Below, in pieces: positions 8,848 to 15,851 of a DNA stretch of 32,817 nt (positions within the stretch are counted from its first letter, which is position 1; each line of letters opens with the position of its first letter). The DNA is from Candidatus Poribacteria bacterium. Lineage in GTDB: Bacteria; Poribacteria; WGA-4E; UBA9662. The notes beneath the pieces were generated by a model. That model saw nothing but the letters and a program-made list of their open reading frames with translations. It did not search any database and was not told the DNA's origin. The stretch lies in assembly GCA_030748495.1 (NCBI GenBank), contig JASMLX010000070.1, forward strand, positions 1-32,817, written 5' to 3'. The translations under genes and the position numbers were made by a program.

Positions 8848-9070
8848 AAACAACCCGAGTTTATGCAGCTGACATGAATTGAGTTACTTCAAATCGCAGA
8901 AAGCCGAGTTGCCTGCCAACCTGTCTTTTCCCGTGGAACTTTCACTGCGAACCACCACCGAGGATATTCGACTCTTCCGCCAGCCAGTCTGCGAACTCGA
9001 AATCGTGCATACCCATACCCTCCAACGGACAGATTATAGCCTGAAGTCGAGGCTTAATCGCCAAGCAACC
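8848..9070 (+). pseudogene. GH32 (levanase/invertase-like) remnant
   Basis: One frame reads TTRVYAADM (about 8850-8876). After a deletion, another frame reads ANLSFPVELSLRTTTEDIRL and FRQPVCELEIVH. In GH32 beta-fructofuranosidases these are the VYAADTF...RIQIGW and the M(S/T)FPxELTLRTTxxGIRLxRxPVxEIE segments, which are normally separated by about 30 residues. The catalytic five-bladed propeller is absent, so this is the eroded middle to C-terminal part of a fructan-degrading enzyme. Homology then fades from about 9070. Confidence 0.6.
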
Positions 9071-9273
9071 TTTAAGCGCAATGGCCCAACGGGGAAATAA
9101 CCAGCGCCTGAGATGCCTGTTTGGAGTTAACAATCTTGTTTTTTTTACGGCCGATAGATGCAAGTTAAGCCTGCCCGAAAGCCAACTTTAGCCGAAGTGG
9201 ACTCAGTGAGATCGGAGTACGATAAACCCGACTTGGTTGGCATAGTATGAAAAGTGGCAGGGTATTATACGGA

Positions 9274-9553
9274 GACCAGTAGAGATGGAAACGATTAATT
9301 CATTCAGATGGTTGGCGCGGTTAGAATGGATTGGTTGATTTGAGGGAAAAAAGCAGTTTAGAGTAGACCATGGGAAGAAGGAATTTATTAGAGGGGAAGC
9401 CCGTATTAAGGGGATTGAGAGCTTTTGGGGGCGCCAAAACCAGACGTTCTAAGTTCGGTGGAATCGGAAAAGATTCCTGTTACTATCATCTTAAAGAAGG
9501 TGAATTTAGGTTCAATGATTAGGCCTAAAAACATCTATCAAATATCAAATTAG
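9274..9553 (+). pseudogene. IS1595-family (ISXO2-like) transposase remnant
   Basis: The C-terminal hallmark of IS1595 transposases is clear in pieces. FRVDHGKKEFIRGEARIKGI then ESFWG lies in one frame from 9357. After a frameshift near 9430 come AKTRRSKFGGIGKD and YYHLKEGEFRFN. Another shift gives RPKNIYQISN and a stop at 9551-9553. Family members read HTNTIESFWSxxKR...YLxEFxFRFNxR. The catalytic N-terminal two thirds are gone; a METINSFRWLARLEWI stretch near 9284 may be the leftover N-terminus. Inactive. Confidence 0.65.
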
Positions 9554-9624
9554 GTTGAAAATATTTCGAAATAACCCGCTCATCTAGTCATAATCCTTAA
9601 CCCTAATTCCCCATTTATTACACA

Positions 9625-10062
9625 GTATCACCCCAGTGTCCCAAAGATTGTTGGTGGCGCGGCGAACTTCGTTTACTCAACGGTCTGGCAGGTAAAATAA
9701 CAAAAAAGTACCAAGTGGATCTCAGCAGGATCTACCTGACAGGTCTGAGTATGGGTGGCTTTGGTACCTGGTTTCTTGCCAGTATGAAGCCTAAACGGTT
9801 TGCGGCCATAGCTCCAATCTGCGGAGGTGGTGAGCCTGGACGGGCCGCACGAGTTCTAAAAAAGTATGCCGGCCTGGGTATTTCACGGAGCAAAAAGAGC
9901 ACGGTAGTTCCATCTGACAGATCGGAAGAGATGGTGGAAGACTTGAAAGCAATTGATGGGAATGTTAAGTTCTCGCTTTATCCAGATGCGGATCGTGATT
10001 CTTGGACAAGAACCTACGACAATCCAGAGCTATATGAATGGTTGCTAAGACATTCGCGCTGA
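9625..10062 (+). pseudogene. Inactivated alpha/beta-hydrolase (PHB-depolymerase-like esterase)
   Basis: The open frame (stop upstream at 9604) begins without a usable start as VSPQCPKDCWWRGEL, which is interior sequence of a secreted esterase family, so the N-terminus is gone. The nucleophile elbow GLSMGG is intact (around 9745). Downstream, the expected PxWVFHGAKDxVVP strand is present only in another frame (ATGCCGGCCTGGGTATTTCA, about 9869). Two compensating frameshifts scramble about 12 residues, including the acid residue. The usual DAGHDSW reads DADRDSW, so the catalytic His is Arg. Two of three triad residues are therefore lost. Only a GTG at 9715 could start a 115-residue product, which would not be a working hydrolase. 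Confidence 0.7.
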
Positions 10063-10135
10063 GATTGAGAATTGTAAGCCTTAAACTTAATGACAGAAAA
10101 TAGACTGCTTAAATCTTAAGCTTCAGCAGGACATT

Positions 10136-11455
10136 ATGAAATACTTGAAAGACGACGTAGACGTATTGGTTATCGGTGGCGGTGCCGCAGGTACAATTGC
10201 GGCCATACAATCAGCCCGTTTAGGCCAACGGATTGCCTTGCTTGAGTCTGGTAGCCAGTTGGGTGGTGTTACTACAACGGGCGGTGTCTCTTTCCCGGGG
10301 CTTTTTCATGCTTGGGGGCGGCAGATTGTGGCCGGTATTGGCTGGGAGTTGGTTACTAAAGCTGTCGCTCTGGATAGCGGTCAAATGCCGGATTTTTCGG
10401 TGCCACCTCTTCGTCATTGGTGGCATCAGATACGTATCAATGGCCCCGTTTATGCCGCCTTGGCCGAAGAGACCTGTTTACAGTCGGGAGTAGAATTGCA
10501 TTACTATGAAATACCAACAGAGGTGTCAGAAAATAAAAACGGATGGAGAGTGAAAACCGTAGGCAAAGGCATAAGCCGACTGATTACGACCAAGCAACTG
10601 ATTGATTGCACCGGTGGTGCGGATATCGTTGGAGCTATCGGTTTACTCCGTTTGCGTGAAGAAGAAACGCAACCTGGAACCTTGATTTTTAGACTAGCGG
10701 GATATGATGTTGAATCACTAGATGAGGGAATCGTACAGGCAAATTTTATAGCAGCTATGGAGGATGGCCGTTTACAACATGGAGATATAAGTAATCCCCA
10801 GGGGCGATTTATTAATTTTCTTGGCAGTGGAGGTGAAAATGCACAACATGTTTTTGGGGCTGACTCCTCTACTTCAGACAGACATACAAAAACCAACATT
10901 GCCGGTCGGCAGTCTTTGTTACGGATCTTGCGATTTGTCCGTTCTTTGCCAGGATGTGAAAATGCTTGTGTGATGAAAGCTCAGGCTGAGACGGCAGTAC
11001 GTGAGACGTATCGTATTGTTGGTGAGGAGGAGATAAGCTATCAGGACTATATCAGTGGACGGATTTTTGATGATGCAGTATCTTATTCTTTTTACCCAAT
11101 CGACCTGCATGATCGTGATGGTGTCAAACCTCAACCGTTAGCGGAAGGGATCGTTGCAACTGTCCCACTCAGGGCATTGATCCCAAAAGGAAGCACAAAC
11201 TTGTTGGTAGCGGGACGAAGTGTAAGCAGTGATAGATTGGCAAATTCGGCCTTAAGAGTTCAAGCATCCTCAATGGCGATGGGGCAAGCAGCGGGCGCGG
11301 CGGCAGCGTTATCAGCAAGTCAAGAAACAACCCCGAGTCAAATTCAAATTGCCGAGTTACGAGAATTACTGTTACAACATCAGGCCATTGTTCCAATTCC
11401 TGAGGTGACGGAAATCAGTGAGCATAGAATCAATGCAATTAATCAATGCAATTAA
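10136..11455 (+). CDS. FAD-dependent oxidoreductase (FAD_oxidored family)
   Basis: 439 residues. A dinucleotide-binding motif VIGGGAAG lies at 12-19, followed by an acidic residue at the end of the second strand (LLES). A second FAD-contacting segment, NLLVAGRSVSSDRLANSALR, and a C-terminal helix QASSMAMGQAAGAAAAL follow. This is the architecture of the PF12831 group, flavoproteins common in planctomycete-like and poribacterial genomes and usually of unknown substrate. AGCAGGAC precedes the ATG. Residues after IPEVTEISEH are encoded by a 13-bp tandem repeat, so the native C-terminus has probably been replaced. No signal peptide is visible. The gene stands alone between an esterase pseudogene and a decayed tnpB element. 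Confidence 0.82.
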   Translation: MKYLKDDVDVLVIGGGAAGTIAAIQSARLGQRIALLESGSQLGGVTTTGGVSFPGLFHAWGRQIVAGIGWELVTKAVALDSGQMPDFSVPPLRHWWHQIRINGPVYAALAEETCLQSGVELHYYEIPTEVSENKNGWRVKTVGKGISRLITTKQLIDCTGGADIVGAIGLLRLREEETQPGTLIFRLAGYDVESLDEGIVQANFIAAMEDGRLQHGDISNPQGRFINFLGSGGENAQHVFGADSSTSDRHTKTNIAGRQSLLRILRFVRSLPGCENACVMKAQAETAVRETYRIVGEEEISYQDYISGRIFDDAVSYSFYPIDLHDRDGVKPQPLAEGIVATVPLRALIPKGSTNLLVAGRSVSSDRLANSALRVQASSMAMGQAAGAAAALSASQETTPSQIQIAELRELLLQHQAIVPIPEVTEISEHRINAINQCN

Positions 11456-11467
11456 TCAATGCAATTG
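11429..11467. repeat. Three tandem 13-bp repeats at the 3' end of the FAD gene
   Basis: ATCAATGCAATTA occurs at 11429-11441 and 11442-11454, then ATCAATGCAATTG at 11455-11467. It encodes the tail RINAINQCN and the stop codon of the oxidoreductase. It ends exactly where the right-end sequence of the IS200/IS605-type element starts. Each unit contains TTGAT/ATCAA, the kind of target pentamer used by some IS605 relatives. Confidence 0.8.
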
Positions 11468-11475
11468 ACGTACCT

Positions 11476-11495
11476 CCCCGCCATGAATGGCGAGG
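11476..11495 (-). ncRNA. Right-end hairpin and possible omega-RNA 3' scaffold
   Basis: CCCCGCCATGAATGGCGAGG folds into a stem with a TGAA loop and one mismatch (CGCCA/TGGCG, plus CC/GG outside). It lies about 45 bp downstream of the tnpB stop codon on the minus strand. In IS200/IS605 elements this position holds the right-end hairpin recognised by TnpA, and the overlapping transcript end is the TnpB guide (omega) RNA scaffold. Leaving the element on the minus strand, the sequence reads TACGTCAA and then host sequence. The scaffold call is inference; only the hairpin is seen directly. Confidence 0.45.
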
Positions 11496-11538
11496 ATTCT
11501 GGGGTCAAACGGTAATTACAGTCAAAGACTGTCTGACA

Positions 11539-12058
11539 TCACCTACACCCGAGCGTTGACGCCCCAACGCTAAGAATATTCAGACTCGCGTTTCGGGCGC
11601 GGTCCAAAACTGTGCCGCACTCCGCGCATCCCCACCACCCCTCACGCAATTCAAGTTCTTTGAAAACGAAGCCACAGACCGAGCAAGTTTTTGACGAAGG
11701 GTAAAACCTGTCAATGAACCCGATGTGCTGGCCTTTGAGTTTACCGTAATACTTGACCTTTTGGACGAATGAGTAGAAACCCAAGTCACCGATTCTACGC
11801 CCCCCAAAGCCGTTGCGTCCCTTTAAGATTCAAATCCTCGAAGAAGATGTAGTCATGTCATAGTCATCGCTGATTGTGTTGGCCAGTTTCCAGTGAAAGT
11901 CGTGGCGTTGATTGGCGATTTTACGGTGCTTTCGAGCGAGATTCAATCGCGCTTGGTGGCGGTTTTTTTGAACCACCTGGCTTTGATGAGAGATTCCGGT
12001 TTGTTCTCTTGACCTCGATTGCGGATCGAGGAGAGAACAGTGGGGATTGAACGTCAGC
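11539..12058 (-). pseudogene. tnpB: Decayed tnpB (IS200/IS605 RNA-guided nuclease)
   Basis: Minus-strand pieces in different frames rebuild the C-terminal half of TnpB. RHQARLNLARKHRKIANQRH then DFHWKLANTISD lies in one frame. IFFEDLNLKG contains the RuvC Glu of the conserved vxEdLnvkgm motif. GFGGRRIGDLGFYSFVQKVK continues in the next frame, followed by the zinc finger CSVCG...CAECG and DRARNASLNIL (RuvC-III Asp). At least two frameshifts lie near 11790-11850. The N-terminal half, including the first RuvC Asp, is replaced upstream by the 82-bp dispersed repeat at 12059. No tnpA was seen. It is not a functional nuclease, though the last 81 codons (11539-11784) remain open. Confidence 0.75.
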
Positions 12059-12142
12059 CTCATCAGATACAGGTTCAAAGGGTTTTATCCGAGTCCTGGT
12101 GCGAAGGTGCGGTCGAGGAGTGACCCACCCGCATCGTCCAAC
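12059..12142. repeat. 82-bp dispersed repeat, copy B
   Basis: This is the second copy of the repeat at 5041-5122. It lies at the junction between the broken tnpB (left) and the IS5-type remnant (right). Confidence 0.7.
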
Positions 12143-12547
12143 GATCAGGTCGAGATTGACTTCAAGGGTGGACGGTGAAAGTATACCCTTATCAGCCACA
12201 ACGACAGCGGCCGATGGAAATAGGCCAAAACAGGCGCTGCAGTTTTAATCGCCAGTGTTGATGTCCAGACCAGAAAACGGGACCGAGCGATCAAAGAGGT
12301 GAAGCGTATGGCCAGCGGTAATAACTATATCTGGCAGGAGTTGGAAGCCGATCTTGGTCAGAAAGGAGTTCAACCACAGATAGCAGGATAGAAGAGGTGG
12401 TCTCGATTTCAGATGGAAGGGACATTCTCACGGATGCAGAGAAAGTTTAGCGGAGTTGCGGTTGAATGAGAGGGAATAGCACAATATTTGGAGGTGTTTT
12501 TATCTTTAGCCATCACGGTTTTGTGGTTGCAAAGATTATTGGGATAG
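12140..12547 (+). pseudogene. IS5-family-like transposase remnant
   Basis: A single plus-strand frame runs about 135 codons with several in-frame stops. It includes DQVEIDFKGGR, KYTLISHNDSGRWK, ASVDVQTRKRDRAIKEVKRM and IWQELEADLGQKGVQPQIAG, then KRWSRFQMEGTFSRMQRKFSG and AQYLEVFLSLAITVLWLQRL. The order LxxxGxxPxI, then RxxxExxFxxxxRxxxxxxE, then a hydrophobic LAxxxxxLxRL tail matches the C-terminal half of IS5-type DDE transposases. The Glu of EGTFSRMQR would be the catalytic E. It is dead because of the stops and the absent N-terminus. Confidence 0.5.
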
Positions 12548-12555
12548 GCTAATAT
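12527..12555 (+). promoter_or_regulatory. Possible promoter of the membrane glycosyltransferase gene
   Basis: TTGCAA (12527-12532), a 17-bp spacer and TAATAT (12550-12555) lie about 100 bp before ATG 12658, inside the end of the IS5-type remnant. This is moderate pattern evidence only. Nothing else is recognised between 12548 and 12657. Confidence 0.35.
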
Positions 12556-12657
12556 GACCAAATCGCCGCCTAAAACTAACTGTCCAAGCTATTGCTCTGG
12601 TAGAGAAAGCAGAGGGTAACTGCATCGGAGAAAGGAAGACGGTTCTCTCCTAAAAAG

Positions 12658-14694
12658 ATGAAATTCTGGCACTATATACTCATTGTTTGTCTTTGCATAT
12701 TACCCTTCGTCTTTTTGTTTTACCAGGCGAGGTATAGTCCCAAAATCGAATTTTTATTTCCTTCGCTTGGAGGAGACTGGATTCTGCATTCGGCTGAAAA
12801 AATTTCGGGTACGGTTGAATTTCGCCGGCAATTTCAACTTGAAGATACCCCATCAAAATGCAACATCAAAGTTTGGGCCATGTTACAGTTCAGCATTGTT
12901 GTGAATGGGCTGTTGGTTGAAGAAGATAGCCAACGAGGACAGAAAAATTGGAAATTCGCCCGCTCATACAACATAGCGCCACTGCTTCAGATGGGCGATA
13001 ACACCGTTGTTATCCGAGTCAGTAATCCCGAAGGGCCGCCTGCGTTGTTAGTAAAAGGCTTGACCTTGAAATCCCTAAAGGGAAAAATTAAACTCAGTTC
13101 AGATCGTCAGACGGAGTTGTCAGGCTTTGCAGGATTATTTCATAAACGGCTCGGTGAAACGAACACCGGTTGGGAAGCCTCTTCGGCCCCCAATTTTAAT
13201 GAGTGGGGCGCAGCGGTTGGAACATTCGAGGATGAATCTCGATTGGGAGAGAAGAGAGGCCCTGTTCAAGAGTCCCTTAGATATCCCATCTACATGATGC
13301 TCTTCGGAGCTTATCTGCTGTTCATACTGTTAGCCGTCAACCCAAGGGGTATTTTTATTGACAGAAACCCGGTCTCCAGGAAAAACTCGGTTTCTAACTT
13401 ACCCCGATTGCTAGCGCTGACCCCCTACCTTGTCATCATCCTGACTATCCTTGTTGTCAATCTGCACAACACGGCTATTTATTCGTACAAACGTAGCGGA
13501 TTTGATTGGGGAGGGCATGTAGAATACATCAAATACATGGCGTCAAAATGGCGAGCCCCCATAGCCACAGAAGGGTGGGAGATGTTTCAGCCGCCGTGTT
13601 ACTATTTTATTTCTGCCATCATCTACAGCCTGTTTGGCGGAGAAGCCGCCGAGCCTAGCTCTCTGAAAGCCGTGCAGATTATGGGTACGATCAGCGGTAT
13701 TGCTAATGCCTGCTTTGCCTGGTTGGTTCTGCGGAAGTTGTTTAAAAAGAGTTATCTGATTCAACTTCTGGGCTTCAGTGTGGCCGCATTCTTGCCGATG
13801 TGCCTTTACATGAATCCGCTTATCAGCAATGAAATTTTTTCCGGTTCCATCATATCTTTAGCAATTTGCCTCTTAATTCAGTATGGATTCGAGGCGCGGA
13901 TAAAAATTCGGCATGCGGTCGCCTTGGGAGTAGTTGTCGGTTTGGCACTGCTTTCCAAGTACACCGCTCTGTTTATTTTTCTGACTGCCGTGACGGTATT
14001 GACAATACGCGTGTTGATGAATTCATCCACGCGCAGACGCGAGGTCGCAATATTGGCAGTTTTCCTCACCATTGTTTTTACACTATCCGGATGGCTATAC
14101 ATCAGGAATTTGGTTAAATTTCACGACCCGTTTATCGGCAATTGGGATGAAAAATCGGGGTACCATTACGAACAACATCATGGCTATCGAACGTTAGGAT
14201 TTTATCTGAAGTTTGGTTCTGTCTTTTTACATGCCCCAGAACGCAGCCGGTGGGCGTCTTTTTGGGATGGGAAGTACGGTTCGATGTGGATGGACACGCA
14301 TGGCAGCTTTTTAAGGCTCAGCGACGAACAAACCAATCTACGTGGCAGCATCATCATCTATCTTGCCCTGCTCCCTAGCGTTGGGATTCTGTTAGGATTT
14401 TACCAATCGCTAAAATTAGCCTTTAAATCCTCCAGGCGCAATCCCTACCTGGCATTAGTCATGGTGAGCACACTTACTATTATCTCCTTGATTTCGTTCA
14501 CGATGGAGGTGCCGTTTTATTCTACTATCAAGGCCTTTTTCTACCTCTCACTCTTGCCACCTATCGCTGTATTCGCAGGCAAGGGGCTTGACACAATGTG
14601 CAGGAACTTGGGAAAATTCAGGTTTATCGTTTATGCTAACTTGATTGTGTTGTATTCGTTTATCCTTAACCTGTTTTGGTATCGTGGAACATGA
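12658..14694 (+). CDS. GT-C-type integral membrane glycosyltransferase with N-terminal beta-sandwich
   Basis: 678 residues. Residues 5-22 form a membrane anchor. Residues ~30-190 are polar and resemble a jelly-roll, carbohydrate-binding-like sandwich (GDWILHSAEKISGTVEFRRQ; MGDNTVVIRVSNPEGPPALL). From ~208 to the end there are about ten hydrophobic segments. GFDWGGHVEYI (Asp283, His287) followed by EMFQPPCYYFISA (309-321) matches the first extracytoplasmic loop of PMT/ArnT/GT83-like enzymes, where an acidic residue is catalytic and the lipid-phosphate sugar donor binds. It probably transfers a sugar from a polyprenyl phosphate to a cell-surface acceptor. No polyprenyl-phosphate glycosyltransferase is adjacent. 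The Shine-Dalgarno sequence is weak. It converges on the lipoprotein gene. Confidence 0.75.
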   Translation: MKFWHYILIVCLCILPFVFLFYQARYSPKIEFLFPSLGGDWILHSAEKISGTVEFRRQFQLEDTPSKCNIKVWAMLQFSIVVNGLLVEEDSQRGQKNWKFARSYNIAPLLQMGDNTVVIRVSNPEGPPALLVKGLTLKSLKGKIKLSSDRQTELSGFAGLFHKRLGETNTGWEASSAPNFNEWGAAVGTFEDESRLGEKRGPVQESLRYPIYMMLFGAYLLFILLAVNPRGIFIDRNPVSRKNSVSNLPRLLALTPYLVIILTILVVNLHNTAIYSYKRSGFDWGGHVEYIKYMASKWRAPIATEGWEMFQPPCYYFISAIIYSLFGGEAAEPSSLKAVQIMGTISGIANACFAWLVLRKLFKKSYLIQLLGFSVAAFLPMCLYMNPLISNEIFSGSIISLAICLLIQYGFEARIKIRHAVALGVVVGLALLSKYTALFIFLTAVTVLTIRVLMNSSTRRREVAILAVFLTIVFTLSGWLYIRNLVKFHDPFIGNWDEKSGYHYEQHHGYRTLGFYLKFGSVFLHAPERSRWASFWDGKYGSMWMDTHGSFLRLSDEQTNLRGSIIIYLALLPSVGILLGFYQSLKLAFKSSRRNPYLALVMVSTLTIISLISFTMEVPFYSTIKAFFYLSLLPPIAVFAGKGLDTMCRNLGKFRFIVYANLIVLYSFILNLFWYRGT

Positions 14695-14783
14695 AAATGA
14701 TCGAGAGAATAATAAAATAGTAACTAGAATAGAGTTTAACTCTTTTGCGGTGAAAAGATGTTGGCAGTATCTACCACCTTCAG
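14695..14783. terminator. Short hairpin between convergent genes
   Basis: AGAGTTTAACTCTTTT (about 14731-14746) can form a 4-5 bp stem followed by four Ts in the 89-bp gap between the glycosyltransferase and lipoprotein stop codons. It is a weak candidate for the glycosyltransferase terminator. Confidence 0.25.
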
Positions 14784-15659
14784 TCAGGGCTTAGGTTTCG
14801 ACCTTTTAACAAATCCATTCAACGTCTCTCTTTTGGGACAGGTCAATATTTGTGGAATTGTTTGCTCAAACAGTTGGGTGGTTTCCGGCAATTTCGATTG
14901 CAATTCAGTTGCTGTATGGATCAGCCACTCACTCTCCCGTGGTCCATAGGTTTTCTTTAAATCCCAAGCGGTGTATATGATCCAGTAGGCGTACTCTTGC
15001 AAAATTACACGGTTCCGTACACCAGTCTCTTCTATATCTGAGTAATCATTCACCTTATAATGTCCCTTATTTATAGCTTCTTGTGTAACCTTATAGAGAC
15101 GGGAAGATTTGGACAACCCCCACTCTTCAGGCATTGTCATATGCAGACCTACATCACTCACATGATGCAGGATATGTTCTACCACTTCGGTTACCTGACC
15201 AGATACCCCTTCCATGATAATATCGCATATACTGTTAGCCTCCCTGGTTTGGTCCATGAGACGCTCTTCTGCTGATGAAAGTTTCCAATCCTCACCATGG
15301 AATATCGGAATCATAGTCCGATAGCGATACAGATTGGTGAGCAACTCTCGTTGCATTATCGTATCTGTAGTGTTATGTACGGTAAACATTTCGGCAATCG
15401 TTCGAGCTACCTTTTCCATAAACAGGTCACTGACATCATCACGGGCAACAAGTACGATACCGCAGACGGTCAGTTTTTTGGTGAAAGGGGGATAACTGCC
15501 TGTTTTCTCTATGGAATCTAGAAGATATAGATCCTCCGGCACATCACCCAGCGGCTGATTCTGGACACAATCCAGGGTTATTTTGTCACCCAGAACAACC
15601 TCCTGACCACACCCCGTCAAAAAAACAACCATCGACAATAACCAAGCAGACTTCCTCAT
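14784..15659 (-). CDS. Lipoprotein of unknown function
   Basis: The start is set at ATG 15659 because GGAGGATTAAAA precedes it with ideal spacing; an upstream start would add 11 residues before the signal peptide. The 291-residue product begins MRKSAWLLSMVVFLTGC, a lipoprotein signal with lipobox LTGC and lipidated Cys17. The mature part is mostly helical. It has the notable cluster EHILHHVSDVGLHMTMPEEW (161-180), whose Glu161, His162, His165, His166 and His173 could bind a metal, and a later EYAYWIIYTAWDLKKTYGP segment. I recall similar uncharacterised marine bacterial proteins but no assigned function. A -35/-10-like pair (TTGTAC, 19 bp, CATAAT) lies at 15731-15701 on the minus strand. Confidence 0.75.
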   Translation of the reverse strand: MRKSAWLLSMVVFLTGCGQEVVLGDKITLDCVQNQPLGDVPEDLYLLDSIEKTGSYPPFTKKLTVCGIVLVARDDVSDLFMEKVARTIAEMFTVHNTTDTIMQRELLTNLYRYRTMIPIFHGEDWKLSSAEERLMDQTREANSICDIIMEGVSGQVTEVVEHILHHVSDVGLHMTMPEEWGLSKSSRLYKVTQEAINKGHYKVNDYSDIEETGVRNRVILQEYAYWIIYTAWDLKKTYGPRESEWLIHTATELQSKLPETTQLFEQTIPQILTCPKRETLNGFVKRSKPKP

Positions 15660-15851
15660 TTTTAATCCTCCACTGTTTACGATAACCGACAACTGCCCTA
15701 ATTATGGTTCGCGACAGTGGTAAAGGTACAATTTCGTCACCTGTTCAACTGCTCTTTCTAGGTTTGACTCCCTCAAAACAAGACCTTTACCCCCTGGACT
15801 TCTATTCCAAGACTTTTAATCCAGAACTTTTAATCCCCAAGACCTCTAACC

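Noticed and set aside
8942..9163. 73-codon minus-strand open frame
   Set aside because: It overlaps the GH32 relic on the other strand, and its translation shows no family features.
11429..11467. CRISPR-like array
   Set aside because: The 13-bp units are contiguous with no spacers, and no cas genes are present.
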